NCBI RefSeq assembly: GCF_963678635.1
Contig: NC_087064.1
Coordinates: 59,096,338 to 59,160,337 of the forward strand
Direction: 5' to 3'
DNA length: 64,000 nt
Source: Symsagittifera roscoffensis
Taxonomy: Eukaryota; Xenacoelomorpha; Acoela; Convolutidae
Positions within the stretch are counted from its first letter, which is position 1, and every line of letters starts with the position of its first letter. The translations under genes and the position numbers were made by a program. Below, piece by piece: positions 1 to 11,611 of the stretch. The notes under the pieces are model-generated. The model saw only the letters and a program-made list of their open reading frames with translations, was not told where the DNA came from and did no database searches.

Positions 1-1354
1 ACTTGGTACCCTAATGAAAACTTCTGGCGATAAATTGAATTCACTTGAGCTATGTACAAAAAATTAGTTGTACTTCAAAATAATTATTCAAAATGCACAA
101 TTTAACTAAATCAATTTGAATATTGCAATTAATCAATCTGAACACTCAATCAGAGCATACAAAAACTTTAACTTATAACTTCGTGAAACTTAGTCTACTT
201 TCAACCAAAAATTGTTCATTGCCAGATCTTTCCTCGGATGCTCCATTTCGCGTTGGTATTCTTTCAACCATTTGTCTCGCCTCCGGTTGATCTTGAATAC
301 AGTAACTGTCATGAGATCTGGTCGTTAGCTGTGAATATGGCGTTGATCTTTTTGAGTTGGTAGACCCTGTAGATGACCCAACTGCCATCCTCTAGTCTGA
401 TAGGGCCACGCTCAACTACAATAAACACAAGCAAACAATTGGATACGCGCCATTTTAAAGGATAAAAACGAGAAAACGCTTATAGATATTTTAGCAGCAA
501 AAAATGTTCAACTACTAAAAGACTTAAATTTCCTTGAAATAGTACAACGAATGAAACAATAAATATATTGCCAGCTACAAGTAGGATCGTTTTCTTCACT
601 TTCCCACATTTTCAAATAAGAAAATTATCAGATCTGAAATACGAAAAAATCATGATCTAAAGCTGCAAAAAATTCATTCGTCGAGATAAAATCAAAAACT
701 CAACAATGAAATTGAGATGTATGAACTGTTTGTATGAAATGTTTGTAATAAATTTCCAAATGGTAAACTTATTCAATCCTTGCAAATTGTGAACTTATTC
801 AATCCTAAAACCCAGTTTTTCGTTCAGATCCTTTTATAACATCGCGTAGAGAAAAAAACGACACTAATTTCAAAAAAGACTTTTAGACTAAAGTCGGAAC
901 ACTGTGCTACTTGCATAGTAGCCGTCTATCCTTGTTTCATTGTGTTATTGTTTTAAGGCCCAAAGAGGCACATCAGACATGCTCGAACAGAGCTTCAGAA
1001 GAGTCGCAACTTCGAAATGCAATAGAAACGTGACGAAGCCACAATTATGGGAATGGCGCGAGTAAAGATGGAGAATGATGCGGGTGAACGACAAGGGGCA
1101 GTTTGGGAAACGTTGGTGTTAGCATGGTTCAAGAAAGTGTTGGAGTATAGGCTGTACCCAAACAACTAAATTAGCGTTCTCCTAGTGAAACGAGAGGGGG
1201 ACTATTCAGCGGGGAGATCTAAGGTGGTCTTAGGCCACGATCTTTCGAGGGCGGTGCGTCTGATATGGTCTGCCTAACTCTATAAGTATCTAATTGCGAT
1301 GAAAAACAAATGGTTAGTAATTTCAGATAGGATATTTTTTCAATGCGTATCAAT
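1..1354. other. Unassigned AT-rich DNA with a weak minus-strand coding trace
   Basis: No complete gene is recognised. On the minus strand 173-388 is open for 71 codons, and a second frame of the same stretch (about 315 down to 193) starts at ATG and reads as a basic, hydrophilic segment ending in a stop. The two frames compete and neither matches a family I know, so this may be the decayed end of a gene or chance. Positions 900-1300 hold moderately GC-rich sequence without a long frame. I see no RNA gene here. Confidence 0.3.
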
Positions 1355-1627
1355 TCAGCAGGTACGGGCGAATATTCCCGTGGAGGGTTCAAGATGATGA
1401 TGCGGACGAAAAAAGTAGGGGAATTGTGGAAAGAACGTTTTCAGGGCAAACTGCGAAGCCAGTTGACGATGGTGGTGGTCGGCGATCAAAAATTGACACG
1501 AAAGTAAATGTTCGAGCGCACTCATCTTTTTTTTGCACTCAGTTATAACGCGGAGAGCAGCATTTTGTACTGTTTGCTTTGTTGAATGAAGTTTTACTGA
1601 CATCATGGGACCAAGCAAGGCTAGCAA
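1355..1627 (-). pseudogene. Remnant of a non-LTR retrotransposon reverse transcriptase, C-terminal part
   Basis: The 90-codon frame contains a segment reading QNAALRVITECKKKMSALEH followed by a leucine-rich stretch and a histidine cluster (DHHHRQLASQF). The QNxALRxITGC pattern is typical of the region after the catalytic palm in Jockey/CR1/RTE-like non-LTR reverse transcriptases. The family glycine before the cysteine is a glutamate here. No catalytic palm, endonuclease or 3' tail is visible nearby, so this is a short orphan fragment. The family assignment rests on that motif alone. Confidence 0.5.
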
Positions 1628-2842
1628 AATCCAAAATTGTTCTAACCAGTAAAATTTCTTAGGACTGAAAGCAAAAAAACTCGGATAGAGTCTTCAGCCT
1701 CGATAACATGCGCGCGTCTTTTGCGGCGAACGTTCGCCAGCAATTTTTCACGAGGGGCAGGTTTGAGTTAATCATTTCCACCTTTGGGTCGGGGCTAGAC
1801 CTTTGCTAAAAAAATAAATTTTTTAAGACGTGGAAACCGTTTGAAGAAAAAACAAATTACCTTCAAGAAAAAACCGTAAGTTGGTTTGTTATTTAGATAA
1901 GATAACTGAGGATGCCGTGGTATTGATACTTGACTGACAAAAGGGTTGACAACGTCCGCATATGATTGCACTTTTACATCGGGGGCAAAACTAAGACAGC
2001 ACGTCTTAAGATTAAACAAAGCGACATAACTTCGAGATTAATGAGTGTTAGAATTTAGGCAAGCACTACTTGACTTTTTTCCAGAACTTAGAAACTAAAC
2101 AAAGAAATACTGATAAAAATGCTTGTGATAATGGGCCAAAACGCTTAAGGTGGACTGTACAGTGACAATCTGGTGCAATAACTTTGAGGTTTTTGCCGCT
2201 TTGATGCAGCTCAGAGTTTCCAAAGAAATAAAATTTGACAAGCTTTTTCTGATCTACATCATTTGTGAGTTGAAATAAGCGCAAGTTTCTGTATCTTCAC
2301 TCAGGGCAGCAGCAAAGAAATGGTGCCTGTTTCTGAGAAAGTGGTGATGTTCGGCCGCAAGTATCGTGTCACGGAAGGTCTAGTCAGCGGCGTTTACATC
2401 ATACTGCAACGGTTTTTTCGCTCAAGCGTCAACAATTCTGTTTTTCAAAATTTTTCAGTGTACTTTTGAAAAGCAACTAAAGCTTTGCGAGGCGCAAATG
2501 GTATAATTTCAGCAATTGAGAGGCTAATTAAAATTCAGAGTTCATCTGAGCTTGCCTTTAAAAGTGTTTGCCATGGCAGATTTATTACAAAAGACGACGA
2601 GGCCACGGAAAATCTGGAGATCATAATAATGTGTTGTCGTAGGGGAGCCTCGTTTAATGATGATTGTTAAGTGTGGTAAAAACGATCCAATTATGACGGC
2701 CCCGAAACTAACCTCTTTTTGGACCTCGGAGACATTGGAGTACTAGTGCAACATCGCCAAGAAGCGTCGATTTTTATCTAAGAGATATGATGAAAGCTGC
2801 ATAGTCATTGGGGGTGATACAGAGATTTTGGTTGCTGAATTA
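1628..2842. other. Unassigned DNA left of the tandem duplication
   Basis: Short frames exist on both strands (minus 1795-2019 and 2066-2284, plus 2485-2670), but none shows a recognisable domain, a paired splice signal or a homologue elsewhere in the window. The sequence is ordinary AT-rich intergenic or intronic DNA. It ends at the left breakpoint of the 4.4-kb tandem duplication at about 2843. Confidence 0.4.
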
Positions 2843-2973
2843 CTTGCATTCATTGTGCCTCAAAAATTCTGTGTTCCACTATTTCTCTTCGTTCTCTAGA
2901 ACAGAGTTAGGAATGGCAGCGAGGAGTTCACGGTTTTAATGAGTTTCACTTTGTTTTTTTTTGGAAAACAGCC

Positions 2974-3234
2974 ATGTGGGTATGGTACTCACACATTAAG
3001 ATTGTAATTCCGAGATATTTCTCAGAGAAACCGTACAAACTCAGTTGCAGAATGTTCAGTGATTTAATTGAGAAAACTTGCTCGGTTGATTGGGGATTGG
3101 TTCCAGAGGACACAAATTGGGTGCTAGATTTGTTAAAAGAGGTGGTATGGTGGCTGGAAGTGAAATTATTTTTGGAGGGAATTAGTTGCAGACTGCCGTG
3201 CGAGATTTGTTTAGTTAGTCACAGAATGGTGTAA
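2974..3234 (+). CDS. Uncharacterised 86-codon ORF in the Maverick flank, copy A
   Basis: This frame lies in the non-Maverick part of the duplicated unit and is identical at 7381-7641. It starts at ATG and is rich in tryptophan, cysteine and hydrophobic residues, with no recognisable domain, signal peptide or clear membrane helix. It could be an exon fragment of a host gene interrupted by the Maverick, because the frame ends about 150 bp before the inverted repeat. Perfect conservation between copies is expected for a recent duplication and does not by itself show coding function. I do not recognise it. Confidence 0.2.
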   Translation: MWVWYSHIKIVIPRYFSEKPYKLSCRMFSDLIEKTCSVDWGLVPEDTNWVLDLLKEVVWWLEVKLFLEGISCRLPCEICLVSHRMV

Positions 3235-3381
3235 CACATAGGATTGGCTACAAGCGAGGCAAAATCTCCAAGGCAATCTTTCAGCTTTCTAAGACCACTT
3301 CACTCAAAATGGATCAATCTGCATACGTGACAGCAGACGCTTGATTGGATTCGTGAAACTCAAACAAATAAGGGGAGCAGG

Positions 3382-3935
3382 AGTAGTAGATGTTGGAGTT
3401 AAAGTGGGGGTGGGGTGGAAGACCCCTATGTTTTAATATAGGGAATAGAGCATCCGGTCTTCCAGCTAAGTATTAACATTGGGTATAGAGTCTATAGTGT
3501 ATTAAGATAGGGAAACCATATGGTAAGGTTTTATGGTTTGTGTGATGGTAGTAAGATAATGGTAAGAAAAACGAAACTTTTTTGGTTTTTGTGTGGAAAT
3601 GTCTATTTTTTCGCAAAAATTTTGGCGCGCGTTATTTTGATTACTGGTTAATTGCGAGAGGTTTGTGGAATTAAGGTTATGTATTTAGTTTTTTGGTACA
3701 AGGTAAATTAATGGTAAGAGTTTTTGTGCAATTTTTTCAAAAAAACGTCAAAACACGATGTGATTTGCTGTAACTTGATCTATTTTATTGGATAATCTTA
3801 TTTTCTATCTAGCTGAATCTATGCTGAAACCTACTGAAACTTGGAGAAAAGTCAAAATTTAGAGAAAAAAATTAAATTACAAAAAAAGTATATAAATCAC
3901 TGCATCGCATAGTAAATTTACCGCAACTTTAAAAT
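3382..3935. repeat. Maverick left terminal inverted repeat, copy A
   Basis: Begins AGTAGTAGATGTTGG and is the diverged inverse of 22090-22672. Shared landmarks are the GTGGGGGTGGGG/CCCCCC tract, the segment around TTAACATTGGGTATAGAGTC and the AT-rich inner part ending near the polymerase stop codon. The inner limit is where I lose similarity and is approximate. Confidence 0.88.
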
Positions 3936-4019
3936 AATACACCAACGAAATACTACTTCGTACAAAAGTTTTTAAAAAATTGCATCACTTGTTTTAAATT
4001 TATTACTTTGCATGAGTTC

Positions 4020-6616
4020 TTATAAGTTCAATGGTTTTGTATAAATTCCATCATCTTGAACTTGTCTTTTTGGATAAAAGTAGCTTAGTCCTTTCTTTGT
4101 CTGTTCATATGTAGCAAATATAGGATTTATAGTTCTGAATCCTCTATTAGTAGATGTGAGATAAACTGCTTCATCGAGCACTTTCCTGTACTTTGCCATA
4201 GGTCCGTCTACAGAATCTTCTAGAACTCGTTTGTTCAAACCTTTACTGCTGACTTTGAACTTGTTTGACTTGTTGTCATAGCAGCAATATGTTTTGCTAC
4301 ACAAGCAGAGCCTTTATGTACATCTAAATTCTTCTTTAAAAAGACCCGGCTCCAATTTGAGAAAGGGTAAAGCTGGCTTGCATCAATTCCAACGATTGAT
4401 TTACAAACAATTGATGAATTTCTGATGTATGTCTCATCAACAACAGATTTTCGAGTGAAAACAATGGAAGGTCCACCAGCCATGTCCTCTCTAATTTTTT
4501 CACAAATCTTTATCACTTTCGCAAAATGGATCAAACTTTAATTTGTAGATTTGTGTAGACATATGTTTGCTAGATTTGGAAGTGTCCATCCAAATTTTAA
4601 CATATCTATCCCCTTGTTATGATAAAACTGAATCATTTTTTGCATTGCTTCCGGGGTTGGAACTACATCTTTGTTGTTGTACCATTTCAAAAAGTCTTTG
4701 AGTACTGTCATTCCGTTTTTTCTTCCAAGTTCTAGTAAGTAATTGTAATTATCCAAACTAGCTGGAGGAACAGTCTTGATTTGAAGCTTTTTCAGTGCCT
4801 GCTGTTCGTCAAGCCCACTCTTTCTAAGCTTCTCATAATCAATGAAGTCATTGTCTAGAGGATTGTCGTTTCTAAGTTTACTGAAAAAGGCTTCATACAG
4901 TGGCAATTCAGGAAAGTCAAGTTTATCTGGGTTATCAAACCACTCATAGGGAAAGGATCCTTTCGTTTCGCTAGCTTTATAGGCTTTGAGAAATGAGTTC
5001 AGAGTAGTTGCCCCAACCAGAAACTTCATTATGTCAAGAAATTGTACATCTCCAAACTTGAAAGATATAAAGTCATTTGCTTTTTTGATGACGGATGTTT
5101 CTTGTTCTTTATCGCGAATTAAATAAGGGATTAAGTATGACTTGATCAAATTCAAATCATATCTACCACTGTTAAATCTAAAACAGGTAAAGTATTTACA
5201 TATTTCTCCAGTTGTTGTTTTAAATCGATGAGTTGATTTTTCTGAATTCGGAAGAATTGTGTTGACATATCTGCTTCTACTGAATCTTCAATATATTCAA
5301 GAGTAGTCTTCGTACTCAATTTGTTACCTGAATAGTTTTTACCACGTTCGTTCAGCTGATCAAAGATCTTTTCCATTCTTTTATTCACAGCTACAATATC
5401 TTGAAATTTTTTTCTCATTTCTAGCTTACTTTGTTCAGCCAACAGCTCGAGGTTGGATACAAAATCAATTATTAAGTTCTGTGGATCCTTGTTGTACAAA
5501 CAGATGGGTTCATCAATCAGATTTGATGATATAGAGACTGAAATTGGTACATGTTTTCCGATCCAGGTAGTAGCTTGCGTTTCTTTTAGTTCCTCTGCAG
5601 GAACACAAATCGAGTCAAAATCGAAAATTGCTAGATTATTGAAAAGCTTGTTGTCTTCCGAAACTGGAAGACTGAATCCTTCTAGCTTTTCAAACAAGTT
5701 TTCTCGAAGCTCATACACGTTCTTTGGGTAAATATGTTTCACTCGGTCCTTGCATCTCAGAAGATTTTTGTTAAAATTGTCCGATTTATTAAAGAAAGTG
5801 TCACAGCTAGGACATCGAAAGCACTTGAAGAAACGATCTATATCATTTGTATGAATAATATGGTTGTTAAATCTCAGTAATTCGACTGTTTTATCAAATC
5901 TTCCAATACTTCGTCGAGCTAGCTCTCCTATATATTCTCCTTCTTGGATATCGAAATCGTATATAAAAATGTTTCTTTGAAGAATTTCCTCGACAACAGG
6001 TAAGTCTTCTACTGAAGCTCCACGAAATCTTTTAGGATCATAACCAGACGTTGATACAAATTATGTAAAGTATCTAGAAGTGTGAGAGTCGAGATCATTA
6101 TGTCCGTTCATGTACAAGGCCAATGCACGGAAAAGACAAATGATCTTTGCAGGGTTCCTTGTTTTTGTTAGATAAAAGACAATTCACTTGCGTATGTCGT
6201 AAAGGTTCGGGTAAGACAGAGTCCGGACATCCCATGGGGATGTTTTTCAGCAAAGCAGCAAAAATTGTAACGTTAGTAATTAACTTGAATCTCCATTTTG
6301 TGTTCTGGCGTTCTTGGGTACATTGCTCCACAATATCAAATTTTTCTACTTTTCCTTGGACTGTTATCAAATCCGCTTTCGTACAAAGTAAGTGTGATTT
6401 TTCAAACAGAGTTTTGTTTTCATGGGCGTAGAAATATCGATATTCACCAGTCTCAAGATTTCGAAGAACAAAACCCAGAGCATTGTTGATTTTAGCAGCA
6501 GAATCGAGCTTGTTGAAGAATTCTTCAAGTTTCTCGTTGATTATTTTAGTGTCTAATTTGGACATTTGGAAGTTAAATACCTTATGTCTCCCATTTTCCA
6601 TTTCTGTATTCGCCAA
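4020..6616 (-). pseudogene. Maverick protein-primed DNA polymerase B, broken copy A
   Basis: Family B protein-primed polymerases replicate Maverick DNA. In coding order the remnant shows an N-terminal region (6616-6098), a segment with a CPSC zinc-binding pair (about 5815-5750), the exonuclease start FDFDSICVP (about 5620), a conserved WIGKHVPISVSISSN segment, the spacer region (5155-4538), polymerase motif A GIDASQLYPF (about 4370) and a cysteine-rich C terminus (4304-4020) ending KPLNL. Breaks seen are a frameshift near 6110, an in-frame stop near 6065, a frameshift near 5155, another near 4530, and a large deletion directly after motif A. That deletion removes motifs B and C, so the palm has no YxDTDS site. 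It cannot encode an active polymerase. Confidence 0.92.
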
Positions 6617-6637
6617 AAAATGTTGACAAGCACTGAA

Positions 6638-6988
6638 TTACTCCTTTAGTTTTTCACCATCTTCCCATTCTTCCTCCACAATCCTGTTCAAGTCGACCAC
6701 CGTATCACTGTGTTTCCGTTGTTTTGCTCCATGTTGTCGGAGAGAGTAGGAACTTGGGAACTCTTGTTCACAAGAAAGACAAACCGTTGACTGCTTTGAA
6801 CTTGGTTGAGCATGCTTCTTGGCCATATGATAGTTCATTTCTTGCTGATTGTAAGTAGAATACTTACAATCAGGACAAGAAATAACTCCTTTAGCACATC
6901 TCTTTCGATGTCGAGCTGTGTTTTGACGAGTATACATATTTCCACAGTTTCCACACTTTACTTTCGCGTTTCGGTTAAGGGTAAGCAT
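6638..6988 (-). CDS. C2H2-type zinc-finger protein of the Maverick, copy A
   Basis: A 116-codon intact frame with three zinc-finger-like units: CGNCGNMYTRQNTARHRKRC, CPDCKYSTYNQQEMNYHMAKKH and CLSCEQEFPSSYSLRQH followed by a further histidine. The tail is acidic (EEEWEDGEKLKE). It lies 22 bp upstream of the polymerase frame and in the same direction, so it may be a separate DNA-binding protein or the 5' part of the polymerase gene. Its promoter side faces the CRE-like repeats. Zinc-finger identity is read directly; the role in replication or transcription is inference. Confidence 0.75.
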   Translation of the reverse strand: MLTLNRNAKVKCGNCGNMYTRQNTARHRKRCAKGVISCPDCKYSTYNQQEMNYHMAKKHAQPSSKQSTVCLSCEQEFPSSYSLRQHGAKQRKHSDTVVDLNRIVEEEWEDGEKLKE

Positions 6989-7380
6989 TATCTAAACAAA
7001 TTGGGACAAAAAAATATGACTAAAAATTGGGAAATATTCCAAAATTAAAAATTTGAAGTACCAAAAGAATGAAAATACTTACTTTTTTCTTTTCGTGAAG
7101 TAATGAAATGTGAAAATTGGAAAAAAATTCAATTGACTGTTTCTGATTAGCAAACAAAATTAATGTTTTAACCCAATAAAATCAGCTTATTTATACTAAC
7201 AATGACGTCATCGCCTACGCAATTAAACTTTTATGGTAATGACGTCATTCTTGCATTCATTGTGCCTCAAAAATTCTGTGTTCCACTATTTCTCTTCTTT
7301 CTCTAGAACAGAGTTAGGAATGGCAGCGAGGAGTTCACGGTTTTAATGAGTTTCACTTTGTTTTTTTTTGGAAAACAGCC

Positions 7381-7641
7381 ATGTGGGTATGGTACTCACA
7401 CATTAAGATTGTAATTCCGAGATATTTCTCAGAGAAACCGTACAAACTCAGTTGCAGAATGTTCAGTGATTTAATTGAGAAAACTTGCTCGGTTGATTGG
7501 GGATTGGTTCCAGAGGACACAAATTGGGTGCTAGATTTGTTAAAAGAGGTGGTATGGTGGCTGGAAGTGAAATTATTTTTGGAGGGAATTAGTTGCAGAC
7601 TGCCGTGCGAGATTTGTTTAGTTAGTCACAGAATGGTGTAA
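7381..7641 (+). CDS. Uncharacterised 86-codon ORF in the Maverick flank, copy B
   Basis: Identical duplicate of the frame at 2974-3234, carried along with the left flank of the Maverick. In this copy it sits inside the enlarged element, between the first zinc-finger gene and the second inverted repeat. Nothing in the protein is recognisable. Confidence 0.2.
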   Translation: MWVWYSHIKIVIPRYFSEKPYKLSCRMFSDLIEKTCSVDWGLVPEDTNWVLDLLKEVVWWLEVKLFLEGISCRLPCEICLVSHRMV

Positions 7642-7788
7642 CACATAGGATTGGCTACAAGCGAGGCAAAATCTCCAAGGCAATCTTTCAGCTTTCTAAG
7701 ACCACTTCACTCAAAATGGATCAATCTGCATACGTGACAGGAGACGCTTGATTGGATTCGTGAAACTCAAAAAAATAAGGGGAGCAGG

Positions 7789-8342
7789 AGTAGTAGATGT
7801 TGGAGTTAAAGTGGGGGTGGGGTGGAAGACCCCTATGTTTTAATATAGCGAATAGAGCATCCGGTCTTCCAGCTAAGTATTAACATTGGGTATAGAGTCT
7901 ATAGTGTATTAAGATAGGGAAACCATATGGTAAGGTTTTATGGTTGTGTGATGGTAGTAAGATAATGGTAAGAAAAACGAAACTTTTTTGGTTTTTGTGT
8001 GGAAATGTCTATTTTTTCGCAAAAATTTTGGCGCGCGTTATTTTGATTACTGGTTAATTGCGTGAGGTTTGTGGAATTAAGGTTATGTATTTAGTTTTTT
8101 GGTACATGGTAAGTCAATGGTAAGAGTTTTTGTGCAATTTTTTCAAAAAAAACGTCAAAACACGATGTGATTTGCTGTAACTTGATCTATTTTATTGGAT
8201 AATCTTATTTTCTATCTAGCTGAATCTATGCTGAAACCTACTGAAACTTGGAGAAAAGTCAAAATTTTGAGAAAAAAATTAAATTACAAAAAAAGTATAT
8301 AAATCACTGCATCGCATAGTAAATTTACCGCAACTTTAAAAT
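7789..8342. repeat. Maverick left terminal inverted repeat, copy B
   Basis: Duplicate of 3382-3935, with a few substitutions and small indels (for example an extra base in the A-run near 8147). It is now internal because of the tandem duplication, but is still preceded by AGCAGG. Confidence 0.88.
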
Positions 8343-8426
8343 AATACACCAACGAAATACTACTTCGTACAAAAGTTTTAAAAAAATTGCATCACTTGTT
8401 TTAAATTTATTACTTTGCATGAGTTC

Positions 8427-11025
8427 TTATAAGTTCAATGGTTTTGTATAAATTCCATCGTCTTGAACTTGTCTTTTTGGATAAAAGTAGCTTAGTCCTT
8501 TCTTTGTCTGTTCATATGTAGCAAATATAGCATTTATAGTTCTGAATCCTCTATTAGTAGATGTGAGATTAACTGCTTCATCGAGCACTTTCCTGTACTT
8601 TGCCATAGGTCCGTCTACAGAATCTTCTAGAACTCGTTTGTTCAAACCTTTACTGCTGACTTTGAACTTGTTTGACTTGTTGTCATAGCAGCAATATGTT
8701 TTGCTACACAAGCAGAGCCTTTATGTACATCTAAATTCTTCTTTAAAAAGACCCGGCTCCAATTTGAGAAAGGGTAAAGCTGGCTTGCATCAATTCCAAC
8801 GATTGATTTACAAACAATTGATGAATTTCTGATGTATGTCTCATCAACAACAGATTTTCGAGTGAAAACAATGGAAGGTCCACCAGTCATGTCCTCTCTA
8901 ATTTTTTCACACAAATCTTTATCACTTTCGCAAAATGGATCAAACTTTAATTTGTAGAATTGTGTAGACATATGTTTGCTAGATTTGGAAGTGTCCATCC
9001 AAATTTTAACATATCTATCCCCTTGTTATGATAAAACTGAATCATTTTTTGCATTGCTTCCGGGGTTGGAACTACATCTTTGTTGTTGCACCATTTCAAA
9101 AAGTCTTTGAGTACTGTCATTCCGTTTTTTCTTCCAAGTTCTAGTAAGTAATTGTAATTATCCAAACTAGCTGGAGGAATAGTCTTGATTTGAAGCTTTT
9201 TCAGTGCCTGCTGTTTGTCAAGCCCACTCTTTCTAAGCTTCTCATAATCAATGAAGTCATTGTCTAGAGGATTGTCGTTTCTAAGTTTACTGAAAAAGGC
9301 TTCATACAGTGGCAATTCAGGAAAGTCACGTTTATCTGGGTTATCAAACCACTCATAGGGAAAGAATCCTTTCGTTTCGCTAGCTTTATAGGCTTTGAGA
9401 AAGGAGTTCAGAGTAGTTGCCCCAACCAGAAACTTCATTATGTCAAGAAATTGTACATCTCCAAACTTGAAAGATAAAAAGTCATTTGCTTTTTTGATGA
9501 CGGATGTTTCTTGTTCTTTTTCGCGAATTAAATAAGGGATTAAGTATGACTTGATCAAATTCAAATCATATCTACCACTGTTAAATCTAAAACAGGTAAA
9601 GTATTTACATATTTCTCCAGTTGTTGTTTTAAATCGATGAGTTGATTTTTCTGAATTCGGAAGAATTGTGTTGACATATCTGCTTCTACTGAATCTTCAA
9701 TATATTCAAGAGTAGTCTTCGTACTCAATTTGTTACCTGAATAGTTTTTACCACGTTCGTTCAGCTGATCAAAGATCTTTTCCATTCTTTTATTCACAGC
9801 TACAATATCTTGAAATTTTTTTCTCATTTCTAGCTTACTTTGTTCAGCCAACAGCTCGAGGTTGGATACAAAATCAATTATTAAGTTCTGTGGATCCTTG
9901 TTGTACAAACAGATGGGTTCATCAATCAGATTTGATGATATAGAGACTGAAATTGGTACATGTTTTCCGATCCAGGTAGTAGCTTGCGTTTCTTTTAGTT
10001 CCTCTGCAGGAACACAAATCGAGTCAAAATCGAAAATTGCTAGATTATTGAAAAGCTTGTTGTCTTCCGAAACTGGAAGACTGAATCCTTCTAGCTTTTC
10101 AAACAAGTTTTCTCGAAGCTCATACACGTTCTTTGGGTAAATATGTTTCACTCGGTCCTTGCATCTCAGAAGATTTTTGTTAAAATTGTCCGATTTATTA
10201 AAGAAAGTGTCACAGCTAGGACATCGAAAGCACTTGAAGAAACGATCTATATCATTTGTATGAATAATATGGTTGTTAAATCTCAGTAATTCGACTGTTT
10301 TATCAAATCTTCCAATACTTCGTCGAGCTAGCTCTCCTATATATTCTCCTTCTTGGATATCGAAATCGTATATAAAAATGTTTCTTTGAAGAATTTCCTC
10401 GACAACAGGTAAGTCTTCTACTGAAGCTCCACGAAATCTTTTAGGATCATAACCAGACGTTGATACAAATTATGTAAAGTATCTAGAAGTGTGAGAGTCG
10501 AGATCATTATGTCCGTTCATGTACAAGGCCAATGCACGGAAAAGACAAATGATCTTTGCAGGGTTCCTTGTTTTTGTTAGATAAAAGACAATTCACTTGC
10601 GTATGTCGTAAAGGTTCGGGTAAGACAGAGTCCGGACATCCCATGGGGATGTTTTTCAGCAAAGCAGCAAAAATTGTAACGTTAGTAATTAACTTGAATC
10701 TCCATTTTGTGTTCTGGCGTTCTTGGGTACATTGCTCCACAATATCAAATTTTTCTACTTTTCCTTGGACTGTTATCAAATCCGCTTTCGTACAAAGTAA
10801 GTGTGATTTTTCAAACAGAGTTTTGTTTTCATGGGCGTAGAAATATCGATATTCACCAGTCTCAAGATTTCGAAGAACAAAACCCAGAGCATTGTTGATT
10901 TTAGCAGCAGAATCGAGCTTGTTGAAGAATTCTTCAAGTTTCTCGTTGATTATTTTAGTGTCTAATTTGGACATTTGGAAGTTAAATACCTTATGTCTCC
11001 CATTTTCCATTTCTGTATTCGCCAA
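8427..11025 (-). pseudogene. Maverick protein-primed DNA polymerase B, broken copy B
   Basis: Tandem duplicate of the polymerase at 4020-6616 with the same frameshifts near 10515 and 9564 and the same deletion after motif A (GIDASQLYPF at about 8780), so these defects predate the duplication. A two-base difference near 8910 leaves the motif A frame open further upstream (118 codons, 8642-8998) than in copy A. Scattered amino-acid differences between copies (for example LDEQQ versus LDKQQ in the spacer) show independent drift. The catalytic palm is incomplete, so it is not functional. Confidence 0.92.
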
Positions 11026-11046
11026 AAAATGTTGACAAGCACTGAA

Positions 11047-11397
11047 TTACTCCTTTAGTTTTTCACCATCTTCCCATTCTTCCTCCACAATCCTGTTCAA
11101 GTCGACCACCGTATCACTGTGTTTCCGTTGTTTTGCTCCATGTTGTCGGAGAGAGTAGGAACTTGGGAACTCTTGTTCACAAGAAAGACAAACCGTTGAC
11201 TGCTTTGAACTTGGTTGAGCATGCTTCTTGGCCATATGATAGTTCATTTCTTGCTGATTGTAAGTAGAATACTTACAATCAGGACAAGAAATAACTCCTT
11301 TAGCACATCTCTTTCGATGTCGAGCTGTGTTTTGACGAGTATACATATTTCCACAGTTTCCACACTTTACTTTCGCGTTTCGGTTAAGGGTAAGCAT
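11047..11397 (-). CDS. C2H2-type zinc-finger protein of the Maverick, copy B
   Basis: Same 116-codon protein as at 6638-6988, identical in sequence. This copy sits next to the complete set of CRE-like promoter repeats (11612-11775), whereas copy A retains only the first part of that array. If either is expressed, this one has the fuller upstream region. Confidence 0.75.
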   Translation of the reverse strand: MLTLNRNAKVKCGNCGNMYTRQNTARHRKRCAKGVISCPDCKYSTYNQQEMNYHMAKKHAQPSSKQSTVCLSCEQEFPSSYSLRQHGAKQRKHSDTVVDLNRIVEEEWEDGEKLKE

Positions 11398-11611
11398 TAT
11401 CTAAACAAATTGGGACAAAAAAATATGACTAAAAATTGGGAAATATTCCAAAATTAAAAATTTGAAGTACCAAAAGAATGAAAATACTTACTTTTTTCTT
11501 TTCGTGAAGTAATGAAATGTGAAATTTGAAAAAAAATTCAATTGACTGTTTCTGATTAGCAAACAAAATTAATGTTTTAACCCAATAAAATCAGCTTATT
11601 TATACTAACAA

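Larger units (their letters stand above)
2843..7249. repeat. Tandem duplication, copy A (4407 bp)
   Basis: The sequence from 2843 reappears from 7250 with an offset of 4407, growing to 4409 through small indels. The unit contains 539 bp of DNA outside the Maverick, the left terminal inverted repeat, the broken polymerase, the zinc-finger gene and part of the promoter repeats. Because it joins flank to element interior, it arose after the Maverick inserted. The junction at 7249/7250 shares the bases CTT with the left breakpoint and with the continuation of copy B (about 11657), consistent with microhomology-mediated or unequal duplication. Frameshifts inside the polymerase are shared by both copies and so predate duplication. 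Confidence 0.95.

Noticed and set aside
5453-5731. 92-codon plus-strand ORF (also 9862-10140) inside the polymerase
   Set aside because: It is the exact antisense of the exonuclease region of polymerase B, with no independent domain.
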